Source of the DNA: Hominicoprocola sp037419475
GTDB taxonomy: Bacteria; Bacillota; Clostridia; Oscillospirales; Oscillospiraceae
Assembly (NCBI GenBank): GCA_037419475.1
Contig: JAXYYF010000053.1
Span: 1 to 13,896, forward strand
Direction of reading: 5' to 3'
DNA length: 13,896 nucleotides
Shown here: positions 6,094 through 13,155 of the stretch, piece after piece
Numbering within the stretch: the stretch's first letter is position 1
How the letters are laid out: each line of letters begins with the position of its first letter
Translations under genes and position numbers: made by a program
The notes under the pieces: model-generated
The model's input: only the letters and a program-made list of their open reading frames with translations
Databases searched by the model: none
Told to the model about the DNA's origin: nothing

Positions 6094-8052
6094 TCAGCCG
6101 ATGACCTCGATTGCGCGGACAACGCCGTTCTTAACGTAAAGGTTCATCGTGCCGCCGTAGGCGATGGCGTCCTTGACCGCGTCGTCACCGGTGAACCACG
6201 ACTTGGTATCGCGGTTCCAGATCAGGACGCTGGAAGGCACGCTGTAGGTCTTTCCGCCGTAGTTGATGGCCGTTGTGCCGACCCACGCGGAGCGAGAGAC
6301 CTTGCCGATTGAGTCAATCGCCGACATCTGCGTAAAGCGCTTGCCATCCTCCTGGAAGGCAACAAAGTCGCCGGTCTTGACCGCATAATAGGCCTCATAC
6401 GAATATGTCGTTCCGCCGCAGTCGACCGTGATCGTTGTCGTTTTGTCATTTGCATCGACCGTAGCGCGGCCATACTTCACCGTGCCATCAGCGCTGCTGA
6501 TCGCGATCAGGTCGATCTCGCCGATGGAATTGGTGCGGACGTAGGCGATCTGATCCTCCGGAATGATGATCTCAGTCAGCTCGGAGAGACTCTTGAGCTT
6601 GCCGTCGTCATAGACGAGCACATTGCTCGCAATCCGCTTCCCGCCGAGCGTTCCCTCACGCACATTCAAATCGCCGCTTGCACCGCCGGACTTCGCCGAC
6701 AGGCTGACGGACTTATCCTTGGCGCTGGAAATGCTCACGAGCTTGCCGCTGTAGTCGGAGTAAGAACCGCTGATCTCAACCATGGTGCTGCCGCAGAACA
6801 TCTGAAGCTTGCCGTTGGCGTCCACGATGCCGACCGCATTCGCGCGGGCCGAGCTGTCGGAATCCACCGCACCGGCCACGGATCCGTCGCTCGTAAGCAG
6901 AAGGATCATGGTCTTGCCGGGCTTGAATCCGCTCAGGCTCTCCTGTGCCGTGGGAAGAACGGAGAACTCCGTGCCGTTGAGCACCGTGATGCTGTTCGGC
7001 GCGCTCGGCGAGGGATCGCAGGATTCGTAGTAGACCGCCACGCGCGTGTCGCAGGCGTACACGGTGTTGGTCGACGCGTCGTAGGTCACGACATCGTATC
7101 GGCGCAGAGCGGAGACCGTGGAGGCCAGACCGTTGCGGTAAACGGAGAAGTCCGTCCGGCCGCCGGCAAGCGCACTCAACCCATCGGTCGACTTGTCGGC
7201 GGAGACAATGACTGCAGCGTTGCTCACAGCCGTGCCGGTGGAGCTGTTGGTCGTCGGCACAAAGGTCAGCACCTTGCCGTCCTTATCGAGCAGCAGATGG
7301 CCCTTGAGGCCGTTGAGCGCGGAGGAGCTGCTCGGACGCACCAGATCATACTTGGTCTGGCTGCCGCCGGAAACACGCAGCGTATTGCCGTTGAGCGAGA
7401 CGAGCGTGACCTCCTTGTCCTCCCGCGTGCAGTTCGCGGGCGTGTAGGTGCCGCCCTCCTTCTTCTCCGCGCCAAGCACGTTGACGAAAAGCTGCGCCGC
7501 CTGTGCACGGGAGATGGCCGCACTGCCGCCGAGAGAAAGTCCCTTTGTCACATTCTTGGCCTTGGCCAAATTGATGAAGCCGTCGGGCCAGACACCGCCG
7601 CCATCCTCATTGCTGTACCCAAGCAGGCGCATGAGGATCGTCACGGCCTCGCCGTAAGTAATGGCGCGATCTGGCTGAAAAGTGCCGTCCGGCTGGCCGG
7701 CGATCAGCTTCGGGCTGGTCTGGCGCACGGCAAGGTTGACATACCCCGCCGCCCAATGGCTGGCGCGCACATCGGGGAAAATCGTCATGGTCTGATAGGC
7801 CTGCGCGTCGTCGCCCTTCCCCATCAGCACGACCGCCATCTTGCAGAACTCCGCGCGGGTGAGCTGGCCGCCGGGATTGAAGCTGCCGCCGCCCGTGCCG
7901 TTCACCACGCCCAGCAGGCGCAGAACCTCCACATTTCGCGCCGTATTCTTATCCGAGATATCGGAAAAGCTGGCCGCCGCCATGACCGGAAGCGTCGCCG
8001 TGGACAGCACCAGCACAAGGGCGAGCAGCGCGGAAAGTACTCTTTTTTTCAT
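6094..8052 (-). CDS. Secreted SLH-domain protein with novel beta-rich C-terminal region (652 aa)
   Basis: Exported protein held to the cell wall through S-layer homology domains. I chose ATG 8052 (MKKRVLS), 8 bases after AGAGGAG (8067-8061); an in-frame ATG at 8058 is only 2 bases from that site. Residues 1-27 are a signal peptide with a basic start, a Leu/Val core and cleavage near VMAAA. Three SLH-like repeats follow: about 28-79 (FSDI...GVVNGTGGGSFNPGGQLTRAEF), 92-147 (FPDV...LIAGQPDGTFQPDRAITYGEA) and 148-198, which is more degenerate (GVWPDGFINLAKAKNVTKGL...ISRAQAAQLF). Residues 205-652 are Ser/Gly/Thr-rich and look all-beta, with several copies of a strand pattern ending in DGK or NGK; I recognise no enzyme motif. 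It is the last gene of the MacAB-like operon, 14 bases after the permease, which suggests a surface partner or client of that transporter. Confidence 0.88.
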   Translation of the reverse strand: MKKRVLSALLALVLVLSTATLPVMAAASFSDISDKNTARNVEVLRLLGVVNGTGGGSFNPGGQLTRAEFCKMAVVLMGKGDDAQAYQTMTIFPDVRASHWAAGYVNLAVRQTSPKLIAGQPDGTFQPDRAITYGEAVTILMRLLGYSNEDGGGVWPDGFINLAKAKNVTKGLSLGGSAAISRAQAAQLFVNVLGAEKKEGGTYTPANCTREDKEVTLVSLNGNTLRVSGGSQTKYDLVRPSSSSALNGLKGHLLLDKDGKVLTFVPTTNSSTGTAVSNAAVIVSADKSTDGLSALAGGRTDFSVYRNGLASTVSALRRYDVVTYDASTNTVYACDTRVAVYYESCDPSPSAPNSITVLNGTEFSVLPTAQESLSGFKPGKTMILLLTSDGSVAGAVDSDSSARANAVGIVDANGKLQMFCGSTMVEISGSYSDYSGKLVSISSAKDKSVSLSAKSGGASGDLNVREGTLGGKRIASNVLVYDDGKLKSLSELTEIIIPEDQIAYVRTNSIGEIDLIAISSADGTVKYGRATVDANDKTTTITVDCGGTTYSYEAYYAVKTGDFVAFQEDGKRFTQMSAIDSIGKVSRSAWVGTTAINYGGKTYSVPSSVLIWNRDTKSWFTGDDAVKDAIAYGGTMNLYVKNGVVRAIEVIG

Positions 8053-8060
8053 TTTCATTT

Positions 8061-8067
8061 CTCCTCT
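8061..8067 (-). promoter_or_regulatory. Ribosome binding site deciding the SLH-protein start
   Basis: Minus-strand AGAGGAG lies against the permease stop codon (TGA, 8069-8067). Its spacing is 8 bases to ATG 8052 and 2 bases to ATG 8058, so 8052 is favoured. Confidence 0.65.
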
Positions 8068-9320
8068 CATTCCGCCCGCAGCGCTTCTACCGGCTGGAGC
8101 CTGGATGCCTTGATGGCAGGATAGCTGCCGAAGATCACGCCGAGCACGACGCTCAGCGCAAACGCCGCAGCCGTGACCCACGGCACGGGGTAGATCGTCT
8201 GCTGGTACATAATGCGTCCAAGCACCACGCTTCCGATCGTGCCGAAAATAATACCGACGATGCCGCCCATGCCGCAGAGCATACCGGCCTCGATCAAAAA
8301 CTGCGTGACAATGCTCGCGCGCTGGGCGCCGATGGCGCGGCGGATGCCGATTTCACGCGTGCGCTCGGTGACGGTGACAAGCATGATGTTCATGATGCCG
8401 ATGCCGCCGACGAGCAGTGAGATCGCCGCAATGCCGCCAAGCACCATCGAGATCATGTTCAACGACTCATTCTGGTACTTCTGCCAGTAGTCCGCCGCCT
8501 GCACCTGCGTATAGCCGGTGCCCTCCCGAATGAGGCCCTTGACATAACCGCCGATGCGGGAGATCGCCTCGTTCATGGAATCTGCATCCTTGGCCTTAAC
8601 AATGTATTGCGAGAAGCTCGCACCGCCGAGCACACGGCTGGCTGTGTAGGGAAAGACGAGGATATTATCCATCTGGCTCACTGTGTTGTCGCCCTCTTCC
8701 CCGCGCGCAGCGTACACGCCGACAACCGTGAACTTATTGCCGTTGACCTGCATCGTCTTGCCGATGGGGTCTACTGTGCCGAAAAATTCTTTTGCCGCCT
8801 GCGCGCCGAGCACACAGACCTGATTATAGTTTGTCATGTCAAGGTAGGCGAGATCGCGGCCCTTGGCGATAGTCAGGTTATTGCACGCGCTGTACTGATC
8901 CGAGCCGTAGTAGAGCGTCGGCGGGCCGCTGATCTGGTTCCACTGGCTGTCGTACTTATACTCCATATTGTTGCTGTTTTTCGTGCCGTAGACAACTGTG
9001 GCGTTGAGCTGCGCGTTCGGCGTGACGCCGATGACATACTCCTTGAGACCCTGACAGTATTCGTACAGCTCGGGGAAATAGTCCTTGCCGATGTTGTTGC
9101 CCTTCTCGTCCCACATCCACTGCTCCATCTGCACCTCAATGCGGTTCGAACCCATGGCGGAAAACTGCTTCATCATCTCGGCTTTCATGCCCTCCATGAC
9201 CGAAACAATGGTCATGACGGCGGCGATGCCGATGAAGATGGAGAGGATCGTCAGCGCACTGCGGCCTTTCTTGCCGGCGATGGATTTCCACGCCATTTTG
9301 AACGCCTGAAAGATATTCAC
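8067..9320 (-). CDS. MacB/FtsX-family ABC transporter permease (417 aa)
   Basis: Permease of a type VII (MacB-like) ABC system, which transmits ATP hydrolysis to the outer face instead of moving substrate through a channel. From GTG 9320 it reads MNIFQAFKMAWKSIAGKKGRSALTILSIFIGIA: a short amphipathic start, TM1 at about 21-43, an extracellular MacB_PCD-type domain at about 45-285, then three membrane segments near 287-312, 345-367 and 381-402. Family signatures are GGIGIMNIMLVTVTERTREIGIRRAIGA (305-332) and the end SYPAIKASRLQPVEALRAE. GTG 9320 makes the classic 4-base GTGA overlap with the ATPase stop and gives the family's usual N-terminus. A TTG at 9326 is only 4 bases from AGGAGG (9336-9331), so I prefer the GTG, which is 10 bases away. 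One permease gene implies a homodimer. Confidence 0.92.
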   Translation of the reverse strand: MNIFQAFKMAWKSIAGKKGRSALTILSIFIGIAAVMTIVSVMEGMKAEMMKQFSAMGSNRIEVQMEQWMWDEKGNNIGKDYFPELYEYCQGLKEYVIGVTPNAQLNATVVYGTKNSNNMEYKYDSQWNQISGPPTLYYGSDQYSACNNLTIAKGRDLAYLDMTNYNQVCVLGAQAAKEFFGTVDPIGKTMQVNGNKFTVVGVYAARGEEGDNTVSQMDNILVFPYTASRVLGGASFSQYIVKAKDADSMNEAISRIGGYVKGLIREGTGYTQVQAADYWQKYQNESLNMISMVLGGIAAISLLVGGIGIMNIMLVTVTERTREIGIRRAIGAQRASIVTQFLIEAGMLCGMGGIVGIIFGTIGSVVLGRIMYQQTIYPVPWVTAAAFALSVVLGVIFGSYPAIKASRLQPVEALRAE

Positions 9321-10024
9321 AGCCAATCCACCTCCTGCTCCCGATCCTCGATGATCTTGCCGTCCGCAAGGCGGACGCAGCGCCGCGCCGTGGCGGCGAT
9401 GCCGTTATCATGCGTGATGAGGATAACGGTGCTGCCCTCTTTATTGAGCTGCTGGAGGAATTTGAGCACCTCATGGCCCGTTTTTGAGTCCAGTGCGCCT
9501 GTCGGCTCGTCCGCCATGATGATGGGCGGATGCGTCGAGATGGCGCGGGCAATGGCCACACGCTGCTGCTGGCCGCCGGACATCTGCGTGGGCTTGTGCT
9601 TGCGGCGGTCGGCAAGGCCGACGCGCTCAAGCGCCTCGATTGCCAGCTCATGCCGGTCGTCGATGCCGATGCCCTGATAGACCAGCGGCAGCTCGACATT
9701 CTCCTGCACCGTCAGGCTCTGAATGAGGTTATACTGCTGGAAAATGAAGCCGATCTGCTTGTTGCGGATGCGCGAGAGCTGCGTATCGCTCAGCTCGCTC
9801 ACGTCCGTGCCGTCGAGCAGATAGTCTCCATAGGTCGGGATGTCGAGGCAGCCGAGAACATTCATCATCGTCGACTTGCCCGAGCCCGACTGACCGACGA
9901 TGGCGACAAACTCACCGCGGTCGATGGTCAGCGAAACGCCGTCGAGCGCGCGGACCTCGCTTTCAAGGCCCTCGCTGTAGATCTTGTAAACGTCCCGCAG
10001 TTCGATCAATTTCGCCATGCTCAT
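9317..10024 (-). CDS. MacB/LolD-like ABC transporter ATP-binding protein (235 aa)
   Basis: Cytoplasmic ATPase that drives the permease encoded next to it. Walker A GQSGSGKST is at 44-52, the Q-loop FIFQQYNL at 93-100, the signature MSGGQQQR at 148-155, Walker B with PPIIMADEPTGALD at 166-179, and the switch histidine in THD at 204-206. All catalytic residues are present. The sequence is of the LolCDE/MacB/FtsE subfamily (LIQSLTVQENVELPL; VYKIY at the start). The start is uncertain: ATG 10024 makes a TGATG overlap with the adaptor stop and ATG 10018 gives MAKLIELRDVYKIY. No strong ribosome site precedes either, so translation is probably coupled to the upstream gene. TTG and GTG codons at 10030 and 10027 are less likely. 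Confidence 0.95.
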   Translation of the reverse strand: MSMAKLIELRDVYKIYSEGLESEVRALDGVSLTIDRGEFVAIVGQSGSGKSTMMNVLGCLDIPTYGDYLLDGTDVSELSDTQLSRIRNKQIGFIFQQYNLIQSLTVQENVELPLVYQGIGIDDRHELAIEALERVGLADRRKHKPTQMSGGQQQRVAIARAISTHPPIIMADEPTGALDSKTGHEVLKFLQQLNKEGSTVILITHDNGIAATARRCVRLADGKIIEDREQEVDWL

Positions 10025-11724
10025 CACCAACTGGACACCTGATCGGACATGATCTGCGTGAAGACCTCGGTGCCCTCCTCCACGCCGGACTTGATCTCAA
10101 CATTGTAGTTGTCCTGAATGCCGATCTCGACCTTGATGGGATAAAAGCCGTCGGGGATCTCCTCGTCCGTGTACGGAACCTCGATCATGTTGTCCGGGGC
10201 GCTGTCTGCCTTGATGTAGACAACCGTTGCACTCGTGCCGTCCTCCAAACCGACCGTGCGCACCGCTTGGATCGGCAGGACAAGACAGTTGTCACTCTGG
10301 CTGGCAGTCAGGTTATAATTTATGTAGCTGTTGATCTGGAGATTACCCTCACTGTTGTCCGCCGTGATAACGAATGGATAGGTCGCCACGCCGTTGTTGA
10401 CGCTGCTCGAAAGGCTGATGGAGCTGATCTCGCCGTAGGCGGAATTACCCCACTGGTCAAGGTTGACGCCCATGCCCTTCTTGAGATAGCTGACGTTGCG
10501 CTCGTCGACCGTCGCATTGACGATGACCTGGCTGGTATCGGAAATGCTCACTATGCTGGTGCCGGAGGCGATCTCGTCGCCGGGGTTGATACTCAGGCCG
10601 ATGACCATGCCGGAGATGGGCGCGACCGCGTTGCAGTTGGCCAGATTCTTCTCCGCCGTCTCCAGCGTTTTCTGCGCTTCCTCAAGATTCTTCTGAAGGT
10701 CAAAGAGCTCGTTCTCACTGCTCTCCGCATCAATGTGGAGCAGCTGCTGACCGGCGGTAACGCTCAGATAATCAAGCAGACCCGTGTAGAGCACCGTGCC
10801 GCTGCCGGTCACGGTCAGGTCGCTCGTGCGGTAATAATCGAAGCGGCCGACGGTCGACTTTTCATCGCTCATCTGATAGGGATAGACTGTCTCGCCGTTC
10901 ACCGTCACCGTGGCGGAGGCCGCCATGTCCTTGGCAAGCACGCCCGGATTATCGACCACGATATCGACCGAGAAGAGCTTGGAACCCTCGGGCGTGATGT
11001 AGCTGACCTTGTGGATCGCCTCGACCGTGCCAGTGAGATTGCTCATCAAGCTGGGGACCGAGACGTTGACCGTCTGGCCGACATAAAAGTCCTTCTCGTA
11101 GGCGTAGCTGTAATACTCCGTCAGACGCATGCGGGTGTCGTCCACCAGCGTTGCGACCTTGCCGCCTGCATACTCCTCGCCCACGGTCAGCTTCACGGTA
11201 TCGATCAGCTTGCCGGTGTACGGCGCGGTCATGTTCAGGCTGTTGAGATTCTTGTTCTTCTCCGAGATCTTCTTGGTATAGCCGTCGACCTGCTCGCGGG
11301 CCTTTTTCACCTCGGACTCGGCATTCGGGGAATCGATGGTAAACAGCGGCTCGCCCGCTTCGACCTGCTGGCCCTCGGTCACAAAGACGTCGAGCACCGT
11401 GCCGGCCGTAGTCAGGGTGATGGTCTCACTGTTTTTCGCCTTGGTCATGCCGCTGCCCTCCACCACAGAGGTAATGGAGCCATATTGCACAACATCGGTC
11501 ACGATCTGCGTGTTGGTGCCGCTCCCACCCTTTTTAAAGTGGTAGATCCCGAATCCGATCGCGGCCACCAGAACAGCGGCGATCACACGCCGCACGGTCT
11601 TTTTACGCTTTTTCTTCGTCTTTGGTGGCGTCGGAGCGCCCGGCTTCCCCGTGGGCGCTGCCGGCGTCTCGACGGCTTTTTCTGCCGGCGTCGTCTGCGC
11701 GGCGGGTTCCATTGTCTGTTCCAT
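10024..11724 (-). CDS. Tripartite-efflux-type adaptor (membrane-fusion) protein with two tandem adaptor modules (566 aa)
   Basis: MacA/HlyD-like adaptor of the ABC system. ATG 11724 has AAGGAAG 10 bases upstream; frame further up reaches 11787 but crosses the predicted promoter. Residues 1-37 are a Pro/Ala-rich cytoplasmic leader, 36-46 a basic KTKKKRKKTVRR cluster, and 46-62 the single membrane segment, with the rest outside the cell. Module A: lipoyl half-motif GTVLDVFVTEGQQVEAGEPLFTI (108-130), a short charged hairpin (135-160), MTAPYTGKLIDTVKLTVGEEY, then a barrel strand set to about 240. Module B repeats this: SGTVL...LSVTAGQQLLHIDA (308-333), a coiled coil at about 335-363, VAPISGMVIGLSINPGDEIASG (367-388), barrel to about 480, then the membrane-proximal end. 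Family proteins usually have one module and about 350-450 residues. The TGA stop overlaps the ATPase start. Confidence 0.9.
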   Translation of the reverse strand: MEQTMEPAAQTTPAEKAVETPAAPTGKPGAPTPPKTKKKRKKTVRRVIAAVLVAAIGFGIYHFKKGGSGTNTQIVTDVVQYGSITSVVEGSGMTKAKNSETITLTTAGTVLDVFVTEGQQVEAGEPLFTIDSPNAESEVKKAREQVDGYTKKISEKNKNLNSLNMTAPYTGKLIDTVKLTVGEEYAGGKVATLVDDTRMRLTEYYSYAYEKDFYVGQTVNVSVPSLMSNLTGTVEAIHKVSYITPEGSKLFSVDIVVDNPGVLAKDMAASATVTVNGETVYPYQMSDEKSTVGRFDYYRTSDLTVTGSGTVLYTGLLDYLSVTAGQQLLHIDAESSENELFDLQKNLEEAQKTLETAEKNLANCNAVAPISGMVIGLSINPGDEIASGTSIVSISDTSQVIVNATVDERNVSYLKKGMGVNLDQWGNSAYGEISSISLSSSVNNGVATYPFVITADNSEGNLQINSYINYNLTASQSDNCLVLPIQAVRTVGLEDGTSATVVYIKADSAPDNMIEVPYTDEEIPDGFYPIKVEIGIQDNYNVEIKSGVEEGTEVFTQIMSDQVSSW

Positions 11725-11777
11725 AATTGCTGATCTTCCTTTCCCGGATTTTGCCATGTGATTCATACGCTTCATAC

Positions 11778-11806
11778 AGTGTAGCACAGGTTTCTTAAAA
11801 AGTCTT
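11778..11806 (-). promoter_or_regulatory. Extended -10 promoter for the adaptor-ABC-SLH operon
   Basis: On the minus strand the -10 is TACACT (11783-11778) preceded by TGC, an extended -10. The -35 at a 17-base spacing, AAGACT (11806-11801), is poor, with three of six consensus bases. A weak -35 with an operator-like palindrome just upstream fits an activator-dependent promoter. The predicted start is near 11771. Confidence 0.55.
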
Positions 11807-11816
11807 TGCGATTTGA

Positions 11817-11840
11817 TTACAATTTGGCTACAAATTGTAA
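11817..11840. promoter_or_regulatory. Perfect 10+4+10 palindrome, candidate operator
   Basis: TTACAATTTG (11817-11826) and CAAATTGTAA (11831-11840) are exact reverse complements around GCTA. After one mismatch the symmetry continues for two more pairs on each side. TACAA also recurs as a direct repeat 11 bases apart (11818 and 11829), one helical turn. The centre lies about 57 bases upstream of the predicted start of the adaptor operon, a usual place for an activator. The rest of the gap 11725-11869 holds only the promoter and the ribosome site. Confidence 0.6.
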
Positions 11841-11869
11841 CCAGTTTTTTGCTGCTGTAGATAAGACGA

Positions 11870-12967
11870 TCAGCCGGGTGCTTTTGTTCCCTTATTTTCC
11901 AAGTTTTTCTCTTTTTTCAGCTGCAATGCATGAACGAGCATACAGAGGATGAAAATGCTGCCGCAGTAGCCGAACACCGGATAGACCACGCTGATAAGGT
12001 CTCCGAAGCCGAACAGGCTTGCGGCAAAGGCGAGCGCACCGAGAAATGCAAGAAATTTCTTTCGGTGCACGGCAATGCGCGCGGATTTCGCTGCAGCATA
12101 GGTCGTGATGGCGACGGTCATGGAAATTGCCGAGCCGTACATGCTCATGAGCAGCAAAACACCATACAGGAATCCCATCGGACGGCTGAGCCGGTAGGCC
12201 AGCGCCAGCATGGGAAGCTCCTCTGCCGCCGTTTCTCTCACTGCCGTCACGGCAAGCAGTACGCTCATGGCAATCAGAAGCAGCAGTCCCGCCCCAAGAA
12301 AAACGCCGCGGCGGGCCGCCTTTGGCGAGGCCGTCACGCCGCCGAGCGGCGCGAGGATGCCGACCGAGCCAAAGAAATTATAGAAGGCAAAGGCCGCCGC
12401 GCCGAAAAACGCGTTCTGCATCAGCGGATTGCTTCCGCTCATCGTCTCGCGGGGAACATACAGTCCATAGCGCGAAAGCGTCAGCGCGCTGAACGCCACT
12501 GTGAGCAGAGCGATCGCCGGCACGATGAGTGAAAACGCGCCCACCGTGCCGCGCAGGCCGCGCATGGCGATCAGCGTGACCAGCACGGCCATCGCCGCAC
12601 TGCCAAGCCACGGCGGAAGCGAAAAGAGCTGATGGAACAGCGCGCCCCCTCCGGCGTACATGATCGCCGCCACGCCGAAGAGCAGCGTAAGCTGCAAGAA
12701 CGAGGAGAGTCGGCGCAGCCATGCCATTCTCTCCCACGGCACAAGCACATGATCCATCTCGGTAACGCCGGTGCGTGAGACAATATACATCAGCGCAAGG
12801 CCGAATACCGTCACCAGCGCCATCGCCGCCGCAGCACCGGCCATTCCGCTGCGTCCAAACGAACCGAAAAACTGCCAGAGCTCCTGTCCCGAAACATACC
12901 CCGCACCGAGAAACGACCCGGCAAAGGTCAGCCCGATCCGGCGTGCGTTCAACTGATCCAAGTTCAT
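11870..12967 (-). CDS. YkvI-like integral membrane protein, APC-superfamily-type transporter (365 aa)
   Basis: Polytopic membrane protein with about ten hydrophobic segments resembling the YkvI family, whose substrate is unknown. The N-terminal LTFAGSFLGAGYVSGQELWQFFGSFG (13-38) matches the GAGxASGQE motif of the family and corresponds to the broken first helix of LeuT-fold carriers. AFYNFFGSVGILAPLGG (194-210) and GDLISVVYPVFGYCG (322-336) are other conserved-looking parts. The C-terminal 18 residues are a charged cytoplasmic tail. ATG 12967 is set directly against GGGAGGG; a TTG two codons later (12961) is 7 bases from the same site and may be the true start. Frame extending up to 13039 lies above the predicted promoter and is excluded. 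The neighbouring divergent asnA hints at amino-acid or related transport, but only weakly. Confidence 0.82.
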   Translation of the reverse strand: MNLDQLNARRIGLTFAGSFLGAGYVSGQELWQFFGSFGRSGMAGAAAAMALVTVFGLALMYIVSRTGVTEMDHVLVPWERMAWLRRLSSFLQLTLLFGVAAIMYAGGGALFHQLFSLPPWLGSAAMAVLVTLIAMRGLRGTVGAFSLIVPAIALLTVAFSALTLSRYGLYVPRETMSGSNPLMQNAFFGAAAFAFYNFFGSVGILAPLGGVTASPKAARRGVFLGAGLLLLIAMSVLLAVTAVRETAAEELPMLALAYRLSRPMGFLYGVLLLMSMYGSAISMTVAITTYAAAKSARIAVHRKKFLAFLGALAFAASLFGFGDLISVVYPVFGYCGSIFILCMLVHALQLKKEKNLENKGTKAPG

Positions 12968-12996
12968 CCCTCCCAAAGCCTGATAAAGCCATGGAC

Positions 12997-13026
12997 ATAC
13001 TACCGCGCCAGCATCGGAAATGTCAA
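12997..13026 (-). promoter_or_regulatory. Sigma-A-type promoter for the YkvI-like gene
   Basis: On the minus strand a perfect -35 TTGACA (13026-13021), an 18-base spacer and -10 TAGTAT (13002-12997). The predicted start near 12990 leaves a leader of about 23 bases, and this excludes the upstream ATG at 13039 as translation start. Confidence 0.75.
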
Positions 13027-13068
13027 CAAGCGGTTCCATTCATTCTGTAATTCCAGATATTTTTTCTA

Positions 13069-13097
13069 TTGAACTTATCAATGGCTCAGGCTATAAT
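13069..13097 (+). promoter_or_regulatory. Sigma-A-type promoter for asnA
   Basis: -35 TTGAAC (13069-13074), a 17-base spacer and a perfect -10 TATAAT (13092-13097). The predicted start near 13104 gives a leader of about 52 bases, too short for a T-box. Two small palindromes lie in this leader (13107-13137). Confidence 0.82.
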
Positions 13098-13106
13098 ACG
13101 AATGTC

Positions 13107-13137
13107 TTTTCTGAAAATCATACAGTTTTGAAAATCC
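13107..13137 (+). repeat. Tandem short palindromes in the asnA leader
   Basis: TTTTCTGAAAATC (13107-13119) and TTTTGAAAATCC (13126-13137) are near-direct repeats. Each contains a small palindrome (TTTTC-T-GAAAA and TTTT-G-AAAA) whose centres are about 18 bases apart. They lie just past the predicted transcription start, where a repressor could bind. AT-rich leaders give such patterns by chance, so support is modest. Confidence 0.4.
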
Positions 13138-13155
13138 ATAAGGAGTGAGTCGGCA

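Noticed and set aside
8053..8181. N-terminal extension of the SLH protein
   Set aside because: It would precede and destroy the signal peptide and overlaps the permease; ATG 8052 has correct spacing.
8607..9677. A 356-codon plus-strand open frame opposite the permease and ATPase
   Set aside because: It is a shadow of two well-identified genes and has low-complexity composition.
10267..11733. A 488-codon plus-strand open frame opposite the adaptor gene
   Set aside because: The adaptor on the other strand has clear family motifs; the antisense translation is Arg/His/Asp-rich without domain character, as expected from GC-rich codon bias, and has no ribosome site.
11817..11850. Palindrome plus following T6 as a plus-strand terminator
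   Set aside because: No plus-strand gene lies upstream, the stem is AT-rich and the T-run begins 4 bases after the stem, so an operator is the better reading.
13098..13155. Asparagine T-box upstream of asnA
   Set aside because: Only about 52 bases lie between the predicted start and the ATG, with no T-box consensus.
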